A DNA stretch of 27,428 nt from CAZEVY01 sp964515555 (GCA_964515555.1 CAZEVY010000073.1:1-27428); one strand, 5' to 3'. Counted from the stretch's first letter, positions 1-7,554 are shown. The notes: a model not told the origin generated them from the letters alone. Numbers and translations: made by a program.

Positions 1-180
<180 letters not shown>

Positions 181-1185
181 ATGAAGGTCCTGGTCATCGG
201 AGGGACCCAGTTCATCGGACGCCTGCTGGTCCGCGAGCTGGTGAAGGCCGGACATGACGTGACGGTCATGCACCGCAAGACCGCGCACAGCCTCGGCCGC
301 AAGGTCCGCAATCTCACGGCCGACCGCAACGACGCCAAGGCCGTTCAGCAGGCGCTCGCCGGCCAGCGCTTCGAGATCGTCTTCGACAACGTCTACGACT
401 GGGAGCGCGGCACCACCGGCCCTCAGGTGGAGGCCACGGCGCGGGCGTGCAGCGGACACCTGACCCGCTACGTGTTCATGTCGAGCGTGGCCGCCTACGG
501 CGACGGCCTCAATCACCACGAGGGCGACGCCCTGGCGCAGGACGACCACCCGCAGCCCTACGTGCGCAACAAGGCCATGAGCGAGCGCGCCCTGTTCCGG
601 CTGCACCATCGCATCGGCCTGCCGGTGGTGACGCTGCGCCCGCCCTTCGTCTACGGTCCCGAGAACGCCTTCTATCGCGAGGCCTTCTTCTGGGACCGCA
701 TGCGCGACGGCCGGGCGATTCTCATTCCGGGCGATGGGCGCCGGCTCATGCAGTTCGTCTTCGTGAAGGACCTGGTGTGGAGCTGCCTGCGCGTGCTGGA
801 CACCCCGGCAGCCGTGGGACACGCCTTCAACGTCGCCAATCCGCGCCCGGTGACGCAGCTCGACGCGGTGGCGGCCATGGCCGAGGCGGCGCGCAAGAAG
901 CCCGAGCTGGTGCGTGTGCCGCGCGAGCGCATCCTGGCCGCCGGCGGCCATCCCATGGGTCCGAAGCTCTACTTCGGCGCCTACTACGACGTGCCGCCCA
1001 TCACGCTGGTGATCGCCAAGGCGCAGCGCGTGCTGGGCCTGCGGACCACCGACTTCGTCGACGGCCTGCGCGAAACCTGGCGGTGGTACCTGCGCCGTCA
1101 CAAGCGGCCCAAGCTCGACTACACGCTCGAGGATTCGCTGCTCGCCCGCGCGCGCGCCGCCCAGGTGGCGGCCGAGGCCCTGTAG
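181..1185 (+). CDS. NAD-dependent epimerase/dehydratase (extended SDR)
   Basis: This 334-residue cytoplasmic protein is an extended short-chain dehydrogenase/reductase. It opens with a Rossmann strand and the NAD-binding motif GGTQFIG (residues 7-13). It has the SS pair at 101-102 and the YxxxK catalytic pair at Y127/K131 (YVRNK), so it looks catalytically intact. The GGTxFIG opening resembles the CSP41-like subgroup of nucleotide-sugar epimerases and dehydratases; the substrate cannot be read from the sequence. The ATG follows the upstream stop directly (TAGATG), so translation is probably coupled to the inositol-phosphate synthase, which suggests a role in sugar or inositol metabolism. It converges on RNase R, with only a short gap holding a hairpin repeat between them. 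Confidence 0.8.
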   Translation: MKVLVIGGTQFIGRLLVRELVKAGHDVTVMHRKTAHSLGRKVRNLTADRNDAKAVQQALAGQRFEIVFDNVYDWERGTTGPQVEATARACSGHLTRYVFMSSVAAYGDGLNHHEGDALAQDDHPQPYVRNKAMSERALFRLHHRIGLPVVTLRPPFVYGPENAFYREAFFWDRMRDGRAILIPGDGRRLMQFVFVKDLVWSCLRVLDTPAAVGHAFNVANPRPVTQLDAVAAMAEAARKKPELVRVPRERILAAGGHPMGPKLYFGAYYDVPPITLVIAKAQRVLGLRTTDFVDGLRETWRWYLRRHKRPKLDYTLEDSLLARARAAQVAAEAL

Positions 1186-1187
1186 GT

Positions 1188-1209
1188 CCGCTCCCTTTGG
1201 TCGCGGCTC
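1188..1209 (-). repeat. REP-like hairpin repeat, copy 1
   Basis: Read on the minus strand this is GAGCCGCGACC-AA-AGGGAGCGG, the 22-bp form of a repeat present five times in the window. It folds as CCGC/GCGG, a tandem GA/GA mismatch, CC/GG and an AAA loop. It fills most of the 40-bp gap between the converging epimerase and RNase R genes, starting 2 bp after the epimerase stop. Confidence 0.85.
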
Positions 1210-1225
1210 CGTTGGGGAGAGCATC

Positions 1226-3289
1226 TCACGCCTCGACGGAAAACTCCAGCTTGTTCTCCGTGACGTTCACGCGGTCCAGCCGCACCCGCAGCCGGTCGCC
1301 GATGGCGAACTCGCGCCGCCCGCGCTCGGCGCGGATGCGTCGCTTCGCCTCGTGATACACCCACCGCCCTCCGGGCAGCGTCTCGATGGGGACCAGGCCT
1401 TCGACGAAGAACTCGTCCAGCTCGACGAAGAAGCCGAAGCGCTGCGTCGAGATGATGAGCGCCTCGAACTCGTCGCCCAGCCGGCCGCTCATGAACTTCA
1501 GCTTCTTCCACTCCACCAGCTCGCGCTCGGCGCCGGCGGCGCGCCGCTCCGTATCCGACGATTCCCCGGCGATCGCCGCCAGCCGCGCCTCTTCGTACGG
1601 CGGCGCCGCCCGGTCGAGCAGCGCGCCGAGAATGCGGTGCACGATCAGGTCGGGGTAGCGCCGGATCGGCGACGTGAAGTGCGTATAGCACCCCGACGCC
1701 AGGGCGAAGTGGCCGAGATTGTCGTCGCTATAGCGCGCCTGTTTCAGCGACCGCAGCATCAGGTAGTGCAGGATACGCTCCTCGGGCCGCCCGGCGATCT
1801 TCGCGATCAGCTTCTGATAGTCGCGCGAGGCGATGCGGAAGCCCGCCGCCGGAAGCGCGATCTCGCGCCGCACCTTGCGCCCGTCGCGCTTGCGGTCGAC
1901 TATCGGGTGGCGCTCGACCCGCAGCGCGCCGCCGGTGAGCGACACGCCGAAGCGCGCCGCGATCTCCTCGAACTCGTAGACCCGCTCCGGGTCGGGCGTC
2001 TCGTGCACGCGGTACATGCCGGACACGCCCGCCTGTTCGATGTGCGACGCCACCGCCTCGTTCGCCGCCAGCATGAACTCCTCGATGATGCGATGAGCGA
2101 TGTTGCGCGGGCCGCGGCGGACGCCCGTCATTTCGCCGAACTCGTCGAACTCGATCAGCGCCTCGGGCAGGTCGAAGTCGATCGAGCCGCGACGCTCGCG
2201 CCGGTGGTTGAGAATCAGCGCCAGCTCGCGCATGCGCTCGAACATCGGGAGCAGCGGCGCGTAGCGTTCCCGAAGGGCCGCGTCACCCTCGAGCAGCGCG
2301 TGCACCGCGGTGTAGGTCATGCGCTCGGCGCTGCGGATCACGCCGCGGCAGAACTCCTGCGCGACGACCGCGCCCTGGCGGTCGATTTCGAGCAGCGCCG
2401 ACATCACCAGCCGGTCGACCCCGGGCTTCAGCGAGCAGATCTCCGTCGAAAGCTCCAGCGGCAGCATCGGCACGGCGCGGTCGGGAAAGTAGACGCTGGT
2501 GCCGCGCAGCCGGGCCTCCGCGTCGATGGCCGATCCCGGGCGCACGTAGTGGCTCACGTCGGCGATGTGCACGTGCAGCGCGAAATGGCCGTTCGCGAGC
2601 AGGTCGACCCACACGGCGTCGTCGAAATCGCGCGCCGTCTCCCCGTCGACGGTGACCGTGGCGTGGCCGCGGAAGTCGCGCCGGGCGTCGAGCTCTTCGG
2701 CGCGAATCGCCGCCGGCGTCCCCTGGGCCTGATCGAGCGCCTCCTGCGGGAACTGGTGCGGGATATGGTGCTTGCGAATCACCATCTCCACGTCGACGCC
2801 GAAGTCGTCGCGCCGCCCGAGAATCTCGACCACGCGGCCCGACGGCGCTTCGTCGCCCTTGGGGAACCGCACGATCTCCACGTCGACGATCATGCCGTCG
2901 AGATCGGCGGCGTCCTGGACGGCGACCTCCCGCGCGCCCACGCGATCGCGCGACGGCCCGCGCGGGATCTCCTGGCCCGGCGCTATCCCGATCTCCCGGT
3001 GCACGCGGCCGTCGAACGGAATCACGTAGCCGCCCTTGCGGCGCGCGCGGAACTCGCCGACCACGGTGGCGTGCGCGCGCCGCAGCACGCGCACGACCTC
3101 GGCCTCGAGGCGCCCGCGCCGGTCGCGGCCGGTAACGCGCGCCTCCACGCGATCGCCGTGCATGGCGCCGGCGGTGCGGTCGGGCGGTATGAACAGGTCG
3201 CCCGAGGAGTCGCCGTCCGGCGTCACGAAGCCGTAGCCGTCGCGGTGGCCGTGGAAGCGGCCGGCGACGGGTCGTGCGGAACGAGCCAC
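1226..3289 (-). CDS. rnr: Ribonuclease R (3'-5' exoribonuclease, RNB family)
   Basis: RNase R degrades structured RNA processively from the 3' end and takes part in mRNA decay and rRNA quality control. From the GTG start the protein has 687 residues. Two cold-shock-like domains cover about 8-70 and 75-145 (HRDGYGFVTP, then GGYVIPFDGR). The RNB catalytic domain covers about 200-540, with the metal-binding aspartates in VDGETARDFDDAV (D215, D221, D223, D224). An S1 domain closes the protein (about 605-685). It is shorter than the E. coli enzyme and lacks its long basic C-terminal tail. The start is uncertain: a GTG at 3289 and a TTG at 3304 are both in frame and neither has a clear Shine-Dalgarno. 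The TTG would share bases with the ATG of the divergent kinase gene, so I prefer the GTG. Confidence 0.93.
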   Translation of the reverse strand: MARSARPVAGRFHGHRDGYGFVTPDGDSSGDLFIPPDRTAGAMHGDRVEARVTGRDRRGRLEAEVVRVLRRAHATVVGEFRARRKGGYVIPFDGRVHREIGIAPGQEIPRGPSRDRVGAREVAVQDAADLDGMIVDVEIVRFPKGDEAPSGRVVEILGRRDDFGVDVEMVIRKHHIPHQFPQEALDQAQGTPAAIRAEELDARRDFRGHATVTVDGETARDFDDAVWVDLLANGHFALHVHIADVSHYVRPGSAIDAEARLRGTSVYFPDRAVPMLPLELSTEICSLKPGVDRLVMSALLEIDRQGAVVAQEFCRGVIRSAERMTYTAVHALLEGDAALRERYAPLLPMFERMRELALILNHRRERRGSIDFDLPEALIEFDEFGEMTGVRRGPRNIAHRIIEEFMLAANEAVASHIEQAGVSGMYRVHETPDPERVYEFEEIAARFGVSLTGGALRVERHPIVDRKRDGRKVRREIALPAAGFRIASRDYQKLIAKIAGRPEERILHYLMLRSLKQARYSDDNLGHFALASGCYTHFTSPIRRYPDLIVHRILGALLDRAAPPYEEARLAAIAGESSDTERRAAGAERELVEWKKLKFMSGRLGDEFEALIISTQRFGFFVELDEFFVEGLVPIETLPGGRWVYHEAKRRIRAERGRREFAIGDRLRVRLDRVNVTENKLEFSVEA

Positions 3290-3291
3290 TG

Positions 3292-3297
3292 TATAAT
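3292..3297 (+). promoter_or_regulatory. -10 box of a probable leaderless promoter
   Basis: A perfect TATAAT lies six bases before the ATG at 3304, with no Shine-Dalgarno in between. A transcript starting the usual 6-7 nt after the -10 box would begin at or next to the start codon. I see no good -35 hexamer. The box lies upstream of or inside the first codons of the divergent RNase R gene, depending on which RNase R start is used. Confidence 0.6.
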
Positions 3298-3303
3298 CTT
3301 GCA

Positions 3304-3786
3304 ATGGAATTGAAGGCGGTGCGACTGGAGGTTCCCGAGGGCGGCAACGTGATCGTCGGCCAGTCGCATTTCATCAAGACGGTGGAGGACATCTATGAAG
3401 CGATCGTCAACACCGTCCCGCAGATGAAATTCGGCGTCGCCTTCAACGAGGCCTCGGGCGCCTGCCTCACGCGCGCCGACGGCAACGACGACGACCTGAA
3501 GCAACTGGCGGTGGACAACGCCACGGCCATCGCCGCCGGCCACACCTTTGTGGTCGCCATGCGCGAGGGCTACCCGATCAACGTGCTGGGCCGCATCCGG
3601 GACGTGCCGGAAGTGTGCGGCATCTTCTGCGCGACAGCGAATCCGGTGGAAGTGATCGTCGCCGAATCGGAGCTGGGGCGCGGTGTGCTGGGCGTGATCG
3701 ACGGCGCTTCGCCAAAGGGCGTCGAGGCGGAGAGCGATTCTCAGTGGCGGCACGGGTTGCTGCGCAAGATCGGCTACAAACGGTGA
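3304..3786 (+). CDS. Adenosine-specific kinase (PF04008 family)
   Basis: This 160-residue protein matches the small adenosine-specific kinase family across its whole length. Hallmarks are VGQSHFIKTVEDIYEAIV, KFGVAFNEASG, FCATANPVEVIVAE and GRGVLGVIDG, ending in LRKIGYKR. The family has been described structurally as binding adenosine and AMP and phosphorylating adenosine, so it is probably a soluble purine-salvage protein. I chose the ATG at 3304 because family members begin MELK and because TATAAT sits exactly six bases upstream; a GTG at 3274 would add ten residues before the family start. Its stop overlaps the start of the next gene (GTGA), which implies co-translation with the epimerase-like protein. 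Confidence 0.85.
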   Translation: MELKAVRLEVPEGGNVIVGQSHFIKTVEDIYEAIVNTVPQMKFGVAFNEASGACLTRADGNDDDLKQLAVDNATAIAAGHTFVVAMREGYPINVLGRIRDVPEVCGIFCATANPVEVIVAESELGRGVLGVIDGASPKGVEAESDSQWRHGLLRKIGYKR

Positions 3787-4805
3787 CCATCGGGACCCTC
3801 GCCGAGCTCGAAGACGTCCTCTCGCGCCCCAACCAGGCCGATCGCGAGGCCATGCGCGCGCTCGCCGGCGACCTGCTGATTCTCGGCGTCGGCGGCAAGA
3901 TGGGCCCGAGCCTCGCGCGCCGCGCGCGCCGCGCCGCCGAGGAAGCGGGCGTCCGGATGCGCGTCATCGGCGTCGCCCGGTTCACCGACCGCACGCTGCG
4001 CGAGGAACTGGATCGCGACGGCGTCGAGACCGTCGCCGCCGACCTGCTCGATCCGCCGCAACTGGCGTCGCTGCCCGAGTGCCCCAACGTCGTCTACATG
4101 GCGGCGCGCAAATTCGGCTCCACCGGCGACGAGCCTTACACCTGGGCGATGAACACCTACCTGCCGGGCCGCGTCGCCGAGCGCTATCGCGCCTCGCGCA
4201 TCGTCGCGTTCTCCAGCGGCAACGTGTATCCGCTGGTGCCGGTCGCGAGCGGCGGCGCCACCGAGGCGACGCCCGTCGCACCCGTCGGCGAATACGCCAT
4301 GAGCGCGCTGGGGCGCGAGCGCATGTTCCAGCACTTCTCGCGAGTCCACGGCACGCCGGCCGTGCTGCTGCGGCTGAACTACGCCGTCGAGATGCGCTAC
4401 GGCGTGGTGCTCGACATCGGGATGAAAGTCTACCATCGCCGGCCGATTCCGCTGGCGATGGGCCACGCCAACGTGATCTGGCAGGGCGACGCCAACTCGA
4501 TCGCCCTGCGGTCGTTTCCGCTGTGCGCGTCGCCGGCGGCGGTGCTGAACCTGACGGGCCGCGAGACGCTGGCGGTCCGCGAGCTGGCCGGACGCTTTGG
4601 ACGCATCTTCGGAGTGGAGCCCGTGTTCGAGGGCGCCGAGGCTTCGTCGGCGCTGCTGAACAACGCCGGCCGATGTCATGAGCTGTTCGGCGAGCCGGAG
4701 ACGCCGATCGCGCAGGTGATCGAGTGGACCGCGTCGTGGATCGCCTCCGCCGGTGCCACCCACGGCAAGCCGACGCACTTCGAAGTGCGCGACGGGAAGT
4801 TCTAG
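3783..4805 (+). CDS. Epimerase-like extended SDR without the catalytic lysine
   Basis: This is a 340-residue Rossmann protein of the NAD-dependent epimerase/dehydratase superfamily. The nucleotide-binding loop is GVGGKMG at 35-41, and the SSGNVYP segment (144-150) marks the active-site serine region. At the position of the usual YxxxK motif it reads YAMSA (Y171, A175), so the catalytic lysine is replaced. It may therefore not be an ordinary redox epimerase. The GTG start overlaps the TGA of the adenosine kinase by four bases; longer upstream frames run through that gene and are not supported. A DHDPS-type aldolase follows 11 bp downstream, and the pair suggests degradation of a sugar acid or similar compound. 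The substrate is unknown. Confidence 0.75.
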   Translation: MTIGTLAELEDVLSRPNQADREAMRALAGDLLILGVGGKMGPSLARRARRAAEEAGVRMRVIGVARFTDRTLREELDRDGVETVAADLLDPPQLASLPECPNVVYMAARKFGSTGDEPYTWAMNTYLPGRVAERYRASRIVAFSSGNVYPLVPVASGGATEATPVAPVGEYAMSALGRERMFQHFSRVHGTPAVLLRLNYAVEMRYGVVLDIGMKVYHRRPIPLAMGHANVIWQGDANSIALRSFPLCASPAAVLNLTGRETLAVRELAGRFGRIFGVEPVFEGAEASSALLNNAGRCHELFGEPETPIAQVIEWTASWIASAGATHGKPTHFEVRDGKF

Positions 4806-4816
4806 GGAGTGTTTTG

Positions 4817-5839
4817 ATGGCTTGGCGCGACCGGCTTCTCGACGGCGTCGCGATCCCCGCGCATCCATTGGCCCTCACCGCCGGACGCAAGCTCGACGAG
4901 CGCCGCCAGCGCGCGCTCTCGCGCTACTATCTCGACGCCGGCGCGGGTGGACTCGCGGTCGGCGTGCACACCACGCAGTTCGCGATCCGCGACCCGGCGG
5001 TGGGACTCTTCCGCCCCGTGCTGGAGCTCGCCATGGATGAGATGCGCCAGCGCGGCGTGGTGAAGGTCGCGGGCGTCTGCGGCGCGACGCCGCAGGCCGT
5101 GGCCGAAGCTGAGCTGGCGCGGACGCTCGGCTACGACTGCGGACTGGTGAGTCTGGCGGCGCTGCGCGAGGCGGCGCCGGCCGATCTGGTAGCGCACGTG
5201 CGCGCGGTCGCCGCGGTGATTCCGGTGTTCGGCTTCTACTTGCAGCCGGCGGTCGGCGGGCGCGTGCTGCCTTACGAATTCTGGCGCGGATTCTGCGAGA
5301 TTCCGGGTGCCGCCGCCATCAAGATCGCGCCCTTCAACCGCTACCAGACGCTCGACGTCGTGCGGGCGGTCGCGGAGTCGGGGCGTGCCGGAGAGATCGC
5401 GCTTTATACCGGCAACGACGACAACATCGTCGTCGACCTGCTGACGGAGTTTCGCTTCGGCCAGACGCGCCTCGCGATTCGCGGCGGACTGCTGGGGCAC
5501 TGGGCGGCCTGGACGCGGCGGGCCGTCGAGCTGCTCGATCGGGCGAAGCGCGCGCGAACGGCGGGCGAGCCGTTATCGCCGGACTGGCTGACGCTGGCCG
5601 CCGAGGTGACGGACTCGAACGCCGCGCTGTTCGACGCCGCCAACGGATTTCACGGCTGCATCGCGGGGATTCACGAGGTCCTCCGCCGGCAAGGGTTGCT
5701 CGAAGGGCGCTGGTGTCTCGACCCGCGCGAGGAACTTTCGCCCGGACAGATGGAGGAGATCGACCGCGTCGCGCGCGACTATCCGCACCTGGTCGACGAC
5801 GAGTTCGTGGCCGCGCGCGTCGACGGCTGGCTGCGGTAG
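4817..5839 (+). CDS. Dihydrodipicolinate synthase/N-acetylneuraminate lyase family protein
   Basis: This 340-residue protein belongs to the class I aldolase (DHDPS/NAL) family, TIM-barrel enzymes that form a Schiff base with pyruvate. The likely catalytic pair is Y141 in FGFYLQP and K169 in AIKIAPF. Their spacing of 28 residues equals that between Tyr133 and Lys161 of E. coli DapA, so the active site appears complete. The sequence is longer and more divergent than a true DapA, so a lysine-pathway role is unlikely; aldol cleavage or dehydration of a sugar acid is the more probable job. The ATG at 4817 has a Shine-Dalgarno (AGGGAG) six bases upstream and follows the epimerase-like gene by 11 bp, so the two probably form one pathway unit. 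Confidence 0.82.
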   Translation: MAWRDRLLDGVAIPAHPLALTAGRKLDERRQRALSRYYLDAGAGGLAVGVHTTQFAIRDPAVGLFRPVLELAMDEMRQRGVVKVAGVCGATPQAVAEAELARTLGYDCGLVSLAALREAAPADLVAHVRAVAAVIPVFGFYLQPAVGGRVLPYEFWRGFCEIPGAAAIKIAPFNRYQTLDVVRAVAESGRAGEIALYTGNDDNIVVDLLTEFRFGQTRLAIRGGLLGHWAAWTRRAVELLDRAKRARTAGEPLSPDWLTLAAEVTDSNAALFDAANGFHGCIAGIHEVLRRQGLLEGRWCLDPREELSPGQMEEIDRVARDYPHLVDDEFVAARVDGWLR

Positions 5840-5869
5840 GAACGCGAAGCTCTCGGAGAGGGGCCGGCG

Positions 5870-6076
5870 TTACGCGGGAATCTCGATCTCATGAACCTCG
5901 ATTGTGAGGGGCATGTTGTTGGCCCGTCTGGTTTCGAGGCAACCGGCGATCGCTTCCCTTATGTTCTCGACGGCGTCGTTTTCCGTCGCGCCCTCGGAGA
6001 CGCAACCGGGAATAGCCGGACACTCTGCGACGAACATGCCTGTTTCGTCGCGCTCGATCGTGACCAGCAACTTCAC
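5870..6076 (-). CDS. hicB: HicB-type antitoxin (short form)
   Basis: This 68-residue protein has the HicB/UPF0150 signature: an N-terminal strand KLLVTIERDETGMFVAECP, the core IPGCVSEGATENDAVENI, and a helix EAIAGCLETR. HicB proteins neutralise the HicA mRNA interferase by binding it. This one is only the RNase-H-like half and lacks the C-terminal DNA-binding domain of longer HicB proteins. The GTG start at 6076 is supported by a TAGAAT box six bases upstream. There is no hicA beside it on the same strand; the only HicA candidate is on the opposite strand at 6606-6866, so whether they are partners is open. Confidence 0.85.
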   Translation of the reverse strand: MKLLVTIERDETGMFVAECPAIPGCVSEGATENDAVENIREAIAGCLETRRANNMPLTIEVHEIEIPA

Positions 6077-6082
6077 ACAAGG

Positions 6083-6088
6083 ATTCTA
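6083..6088 (-). promoter_or_regulatory. -10-like box for the HicB gene
   Basis: TAGAAT on the minus strand is separated from the GTG start at 6076 by exactly six bases (CCTTGT), with no Shine-Dalgarno. This is the same geometry as at several other first genes here and suggests a leaderless transcript. Confidence 0.5.
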
Positions 6089-6133
6089 ACATTCTGTTGA
6101 AACCTGACGTGACAGCTCGACGGCACTCACGGC

Positions 6134-6149
6134 AGGCGTTTCGACGCCT
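6134..6149. other. Perfect hairpin with TTCG loop
   Basis: AGGCGT-TTCG-ACGCCT forms a six-base-pair perfect stem closing a TTCG tetraloop. It lies in the 135-bp region between the divergent HicB gene and the 127-aa gene, just upstream of the promoter at 6174-6202. It could be an operator or part of a terminator; its role is not evident. Confidence 0.55.
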
Positions 6150-6158
6150 TGTATAGTT

Positions 6159-6190
6159 TGTACTCCCGGCTGGTTGACATCCTGTACTCC
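6159..6190 (+). repeat. Direct repeat TGTACTCC x2 flanking the -35 box
   Basis: TGTACTCC occurs at 6159-6166 and again at 6183-6190, with start-to-start spacing of 24 bp. The second copy lies in the promoter spacer and the first just upstream of the -35 element. This is a plausible regulator-binding site for autoregulation of the downstream genes; the regulator is not known. Confidence 0.45.
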
Positions 6191-6202
6191 TACGGATATT
6201 CT
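6174..6202 (+). promoter_or_regulatory. Sigma-70-type promoter for the 127-aa gene and hicA
   Basis: TTGACA at 6174-6179, a 17-bp spacer, and TATTCT at 6197-6202 make the best consensus promoter in the window. The ATG at 6212 lies nine bases after the -10 box, so the 5' leader would be at most a few bases long and carries no Shine-Dalgarno. Confidence 0.75.
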
Positions 6203-6211
6203 GATCGTGTA

Positions 6212-6595
6212 ATGGCATACGAGGTGTTTAGCAACAAGGCTACCCGGATTGGTTCCCCGACGTTAACCATAACGGCATCCGGACGGTTTGCGTTGAATGC
6301 AGACGCGGGAGACCGGTTAAGAGAAGCCAACGCCAAGTTCGTGCAGATTCTCTGGGACGCCGATGCGCGAAAGTTAGCGCTTCGGCCGGTCGCGAAGCCC
6401 AACGAGACAGCCTACCGGCTCTCGTATTCCACGGCTCACAAACGAGGCATTCTTCTCTCGGCGACTGCTTTCTTGCGATTCATAGGGTGGGATTTTTCGA
6501 CCCGCCGGACAATCCCGGTGGAGTGGAATGCCAAGGACCGGCTCCTCGAAGGCGTCCTGCCTGCGGGAGCGACACCGCGACCGAACAAGAAGTAG
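6212..6595 (+). CDS. Uncharacterised 127-aa protein encoded with HicA
   Basis: I do not recognise a named domain. The 127-residue protein starts MAYEVFSNKATRIGSP and looks like a small soluble alpha/beta protein, with strands around TLTITASGRFALN and FVQILWD and a basic, proline-rich C-terminus. It has no signal peptide or membrane segment. I dimly recall similar orphan proteins opening with AYEVFSNKATRIG in acidobacteria, often near accessory genes. The ATG at 6212 sits directly behind the promoter at 6174-6202; an upstream ATG at 6149 would start inside the promoter region. A Shine-Dalgarno overlapping its stop codon serves the HicA gene 10 bp downstream, so the two are co-expressed. It could be an antitoxin-like or regulatory partner, but that is only inference from position. 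Confidence 0.7.
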   Translation: MAYEVFSNKATRIGSPTLTITASGRFALNADAGDRLREANAKFVQILWDADARKLALRPVAKPNETAYRLSYSTAHKRGILLSATAFLRFIGWDFSTRRTIPVEWNAKDRLLEGVLPAGATPRPNKK

Positions 6596-6605
6596 GAAGA
6601 AATCG

Positions 6606-6866
6606 ATGGCGGCAAGCGAGGGAGGCGAACGGCGCAAGTCAGGGAGCGCGCGCCTTCCAACGGTCTCAGGGGAGCGCGCCGTTTCGGCCTTCCTCAAGGC
6701 AGGTTGGATAAAGGACCGGCAGCACGGCAGCCACGCCATTCTGGTCAAACCAGGGCATCCGGCGACACTCTCCGTACCCCAGCATCGCCATCTGGCCCCG
6801 GGAACTCTACGATCGTTGATCCGCTACGCCGGAATGTCAGTCGAGCAGTTCGTCGCACTACTCTGA
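6606..6866 (+). CDS. hicA: HicA-type mRNA interferase toxin
   Basis: HicA toxins are small dsRNA-binding-fold ribonucleases that cleave mRNA and block translation when not bound by HicB. This 86-residue protein carries the family core from about residue 18: LPTVSGERAVSAFLKAGW, then GSHAILVKP with the catalytic histidine, then HLAPGTLRSLIRYAGMSVEQFVALL. An extra N-terminal stretch of about 17 residues precedes the usual start. The ATG at 6606 has a good Shine-Dalgarno (AGGAAGA) that overlaps the upstream stop; earlier starts lie inside the 127-aa gene. The usual arrangement is hicA next to hicB on the same strand; here HicB is divergent and an unknown gene takes the adjacent place. Confidence 0.85.
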   Translation: MAASEGGERRKSGSARLPTVSGERAVSAFLKAGWIKDRQHGSHAILVKPGHPATLSVPQHRHLAPGTLRSLIRYAGMSVEQFVALL

Positions 6867-6936
6867 TCCAATCTGCGGGCTCGGATTTCCGCCCGATACT
6901 GCGGACTTCGTTGAACCGCGTGTTCCCGCGCCGCCG

Positions 6937-7554
6937 TCACGCCGCCTGCGCGCCCCCGCCCGACGGCGCCACCTTGGCGACCTTCATCAGGTCGATCAGC
7001 TTGCCGAGCGCCGTCAGGCCGCCGCCGAGGAACGGAATCACCGCCTCGTAGCCCTGCATCAACTGACGCTGCGTGAACGCCACGAACACCAGCAGGATGA
7101 TCAGGCTCGGCCACAACATCCGCTGCATCACGCTCCAGGTGCTGTCGCGCGACTGCTCGAGCGCCAGCACCTCCGGCGGCGGCGGGCCGCGCAGAATAAA
7201 CCTCCGGAAGCTCTCGTTCATCAGCCGGATGTCCGGCGTCGCGCGCACCAGGCCGCGCCGCCGAAGTCCTCGCAGCACCGCACCGCAGTGGGGATTGACG
7301 AGATCCTCCTGCGCCAACTGGAGAAGCACCAGCCGCTCGATCGTCGAACAGTCGTCCCACAGACCCGTGTAATAAGCGTGGGCGCGCTCGCGGACCTCGT
7401 CGATCAGGTCGCTTTCTTTCGGAACGTGTCCGTCCGGCAGTTCCTCCAGCATCGTTTTCCCGATGGCGCGCAGCTCGGGCGCGGCGCCGCATTCGCGGCG
7501 GAACAGGTCCACCAGGTTCTTCGCCGTCTCCTCGGTCACCGCCGGTTTAGGCAC
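6937..7554 (-). CDS. Winged-helix-like protein with C-terminal membrane segments
   Basis: This protein has 205 residues from the GTG at 7554. I chose that start because GGGAGGG lies just upstream and gives an 8-bp overlap with the stop of the preceding gene; a start at 7593 would overlap by 47 bp. Residues about 70-120 (RLVLLQLAQEDLVNP, LRGLRRRGLVR, RLMNESFRRFIL) look like a winged-helix unit of the kind found at the C-terminal side of STAND/AAA ATPases. Two hydrophobic segments follow (147-161 and 171-190), so it is probably anchored in the inner membrane with its N-terminal part in the cytoplasm. No P-loop is present. Its coupling to the large Cache-like sensor implies that the two proteins act together. 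The function is unknown. Confidence 0.72.
   Translation of the reverse strand: MPKPAVTEETAKNLVDLFRRECGAAPELRAIGKTMLEELPDGHVPKESDLIDEVRERAHAYYTGLWDDCSTIERLVLLQLAQEDLVNPHCGAVLRGLRRRGLVRATPDIRLMNESFRRFILRGPPPPEVLALEQSRDSTWSVMQRMLWPSLIILLVFVAFTQRQLMQGYEAVIPFLGGGLTALGKLIDLMKVAKVAPSGGGAQAA

Noticed and set aside
1352..3313. A 653-codon open frame on the plus strand opposite RNase R
   Set aside because: RNase R is unmistakable on the other strand; this frame has the low-complexity Arg/His/Leu composition of a shadow frame and no recognisable motif.
4724..4816. N-terminal extension of the DHDPS-family protein from 4724
   Set aside because: It runs inside the upstream epimerase-like gene; the ATG at 4817 has a good Shine-Dalgarno and begins the domain.
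5889..6218. A 109-codon minus-strand frame that could have been a HicA partner for HicB
   Set aside because: Its translation has no HicA motif and it overlaps HicB in another frame; composition is that of a shadow frame.
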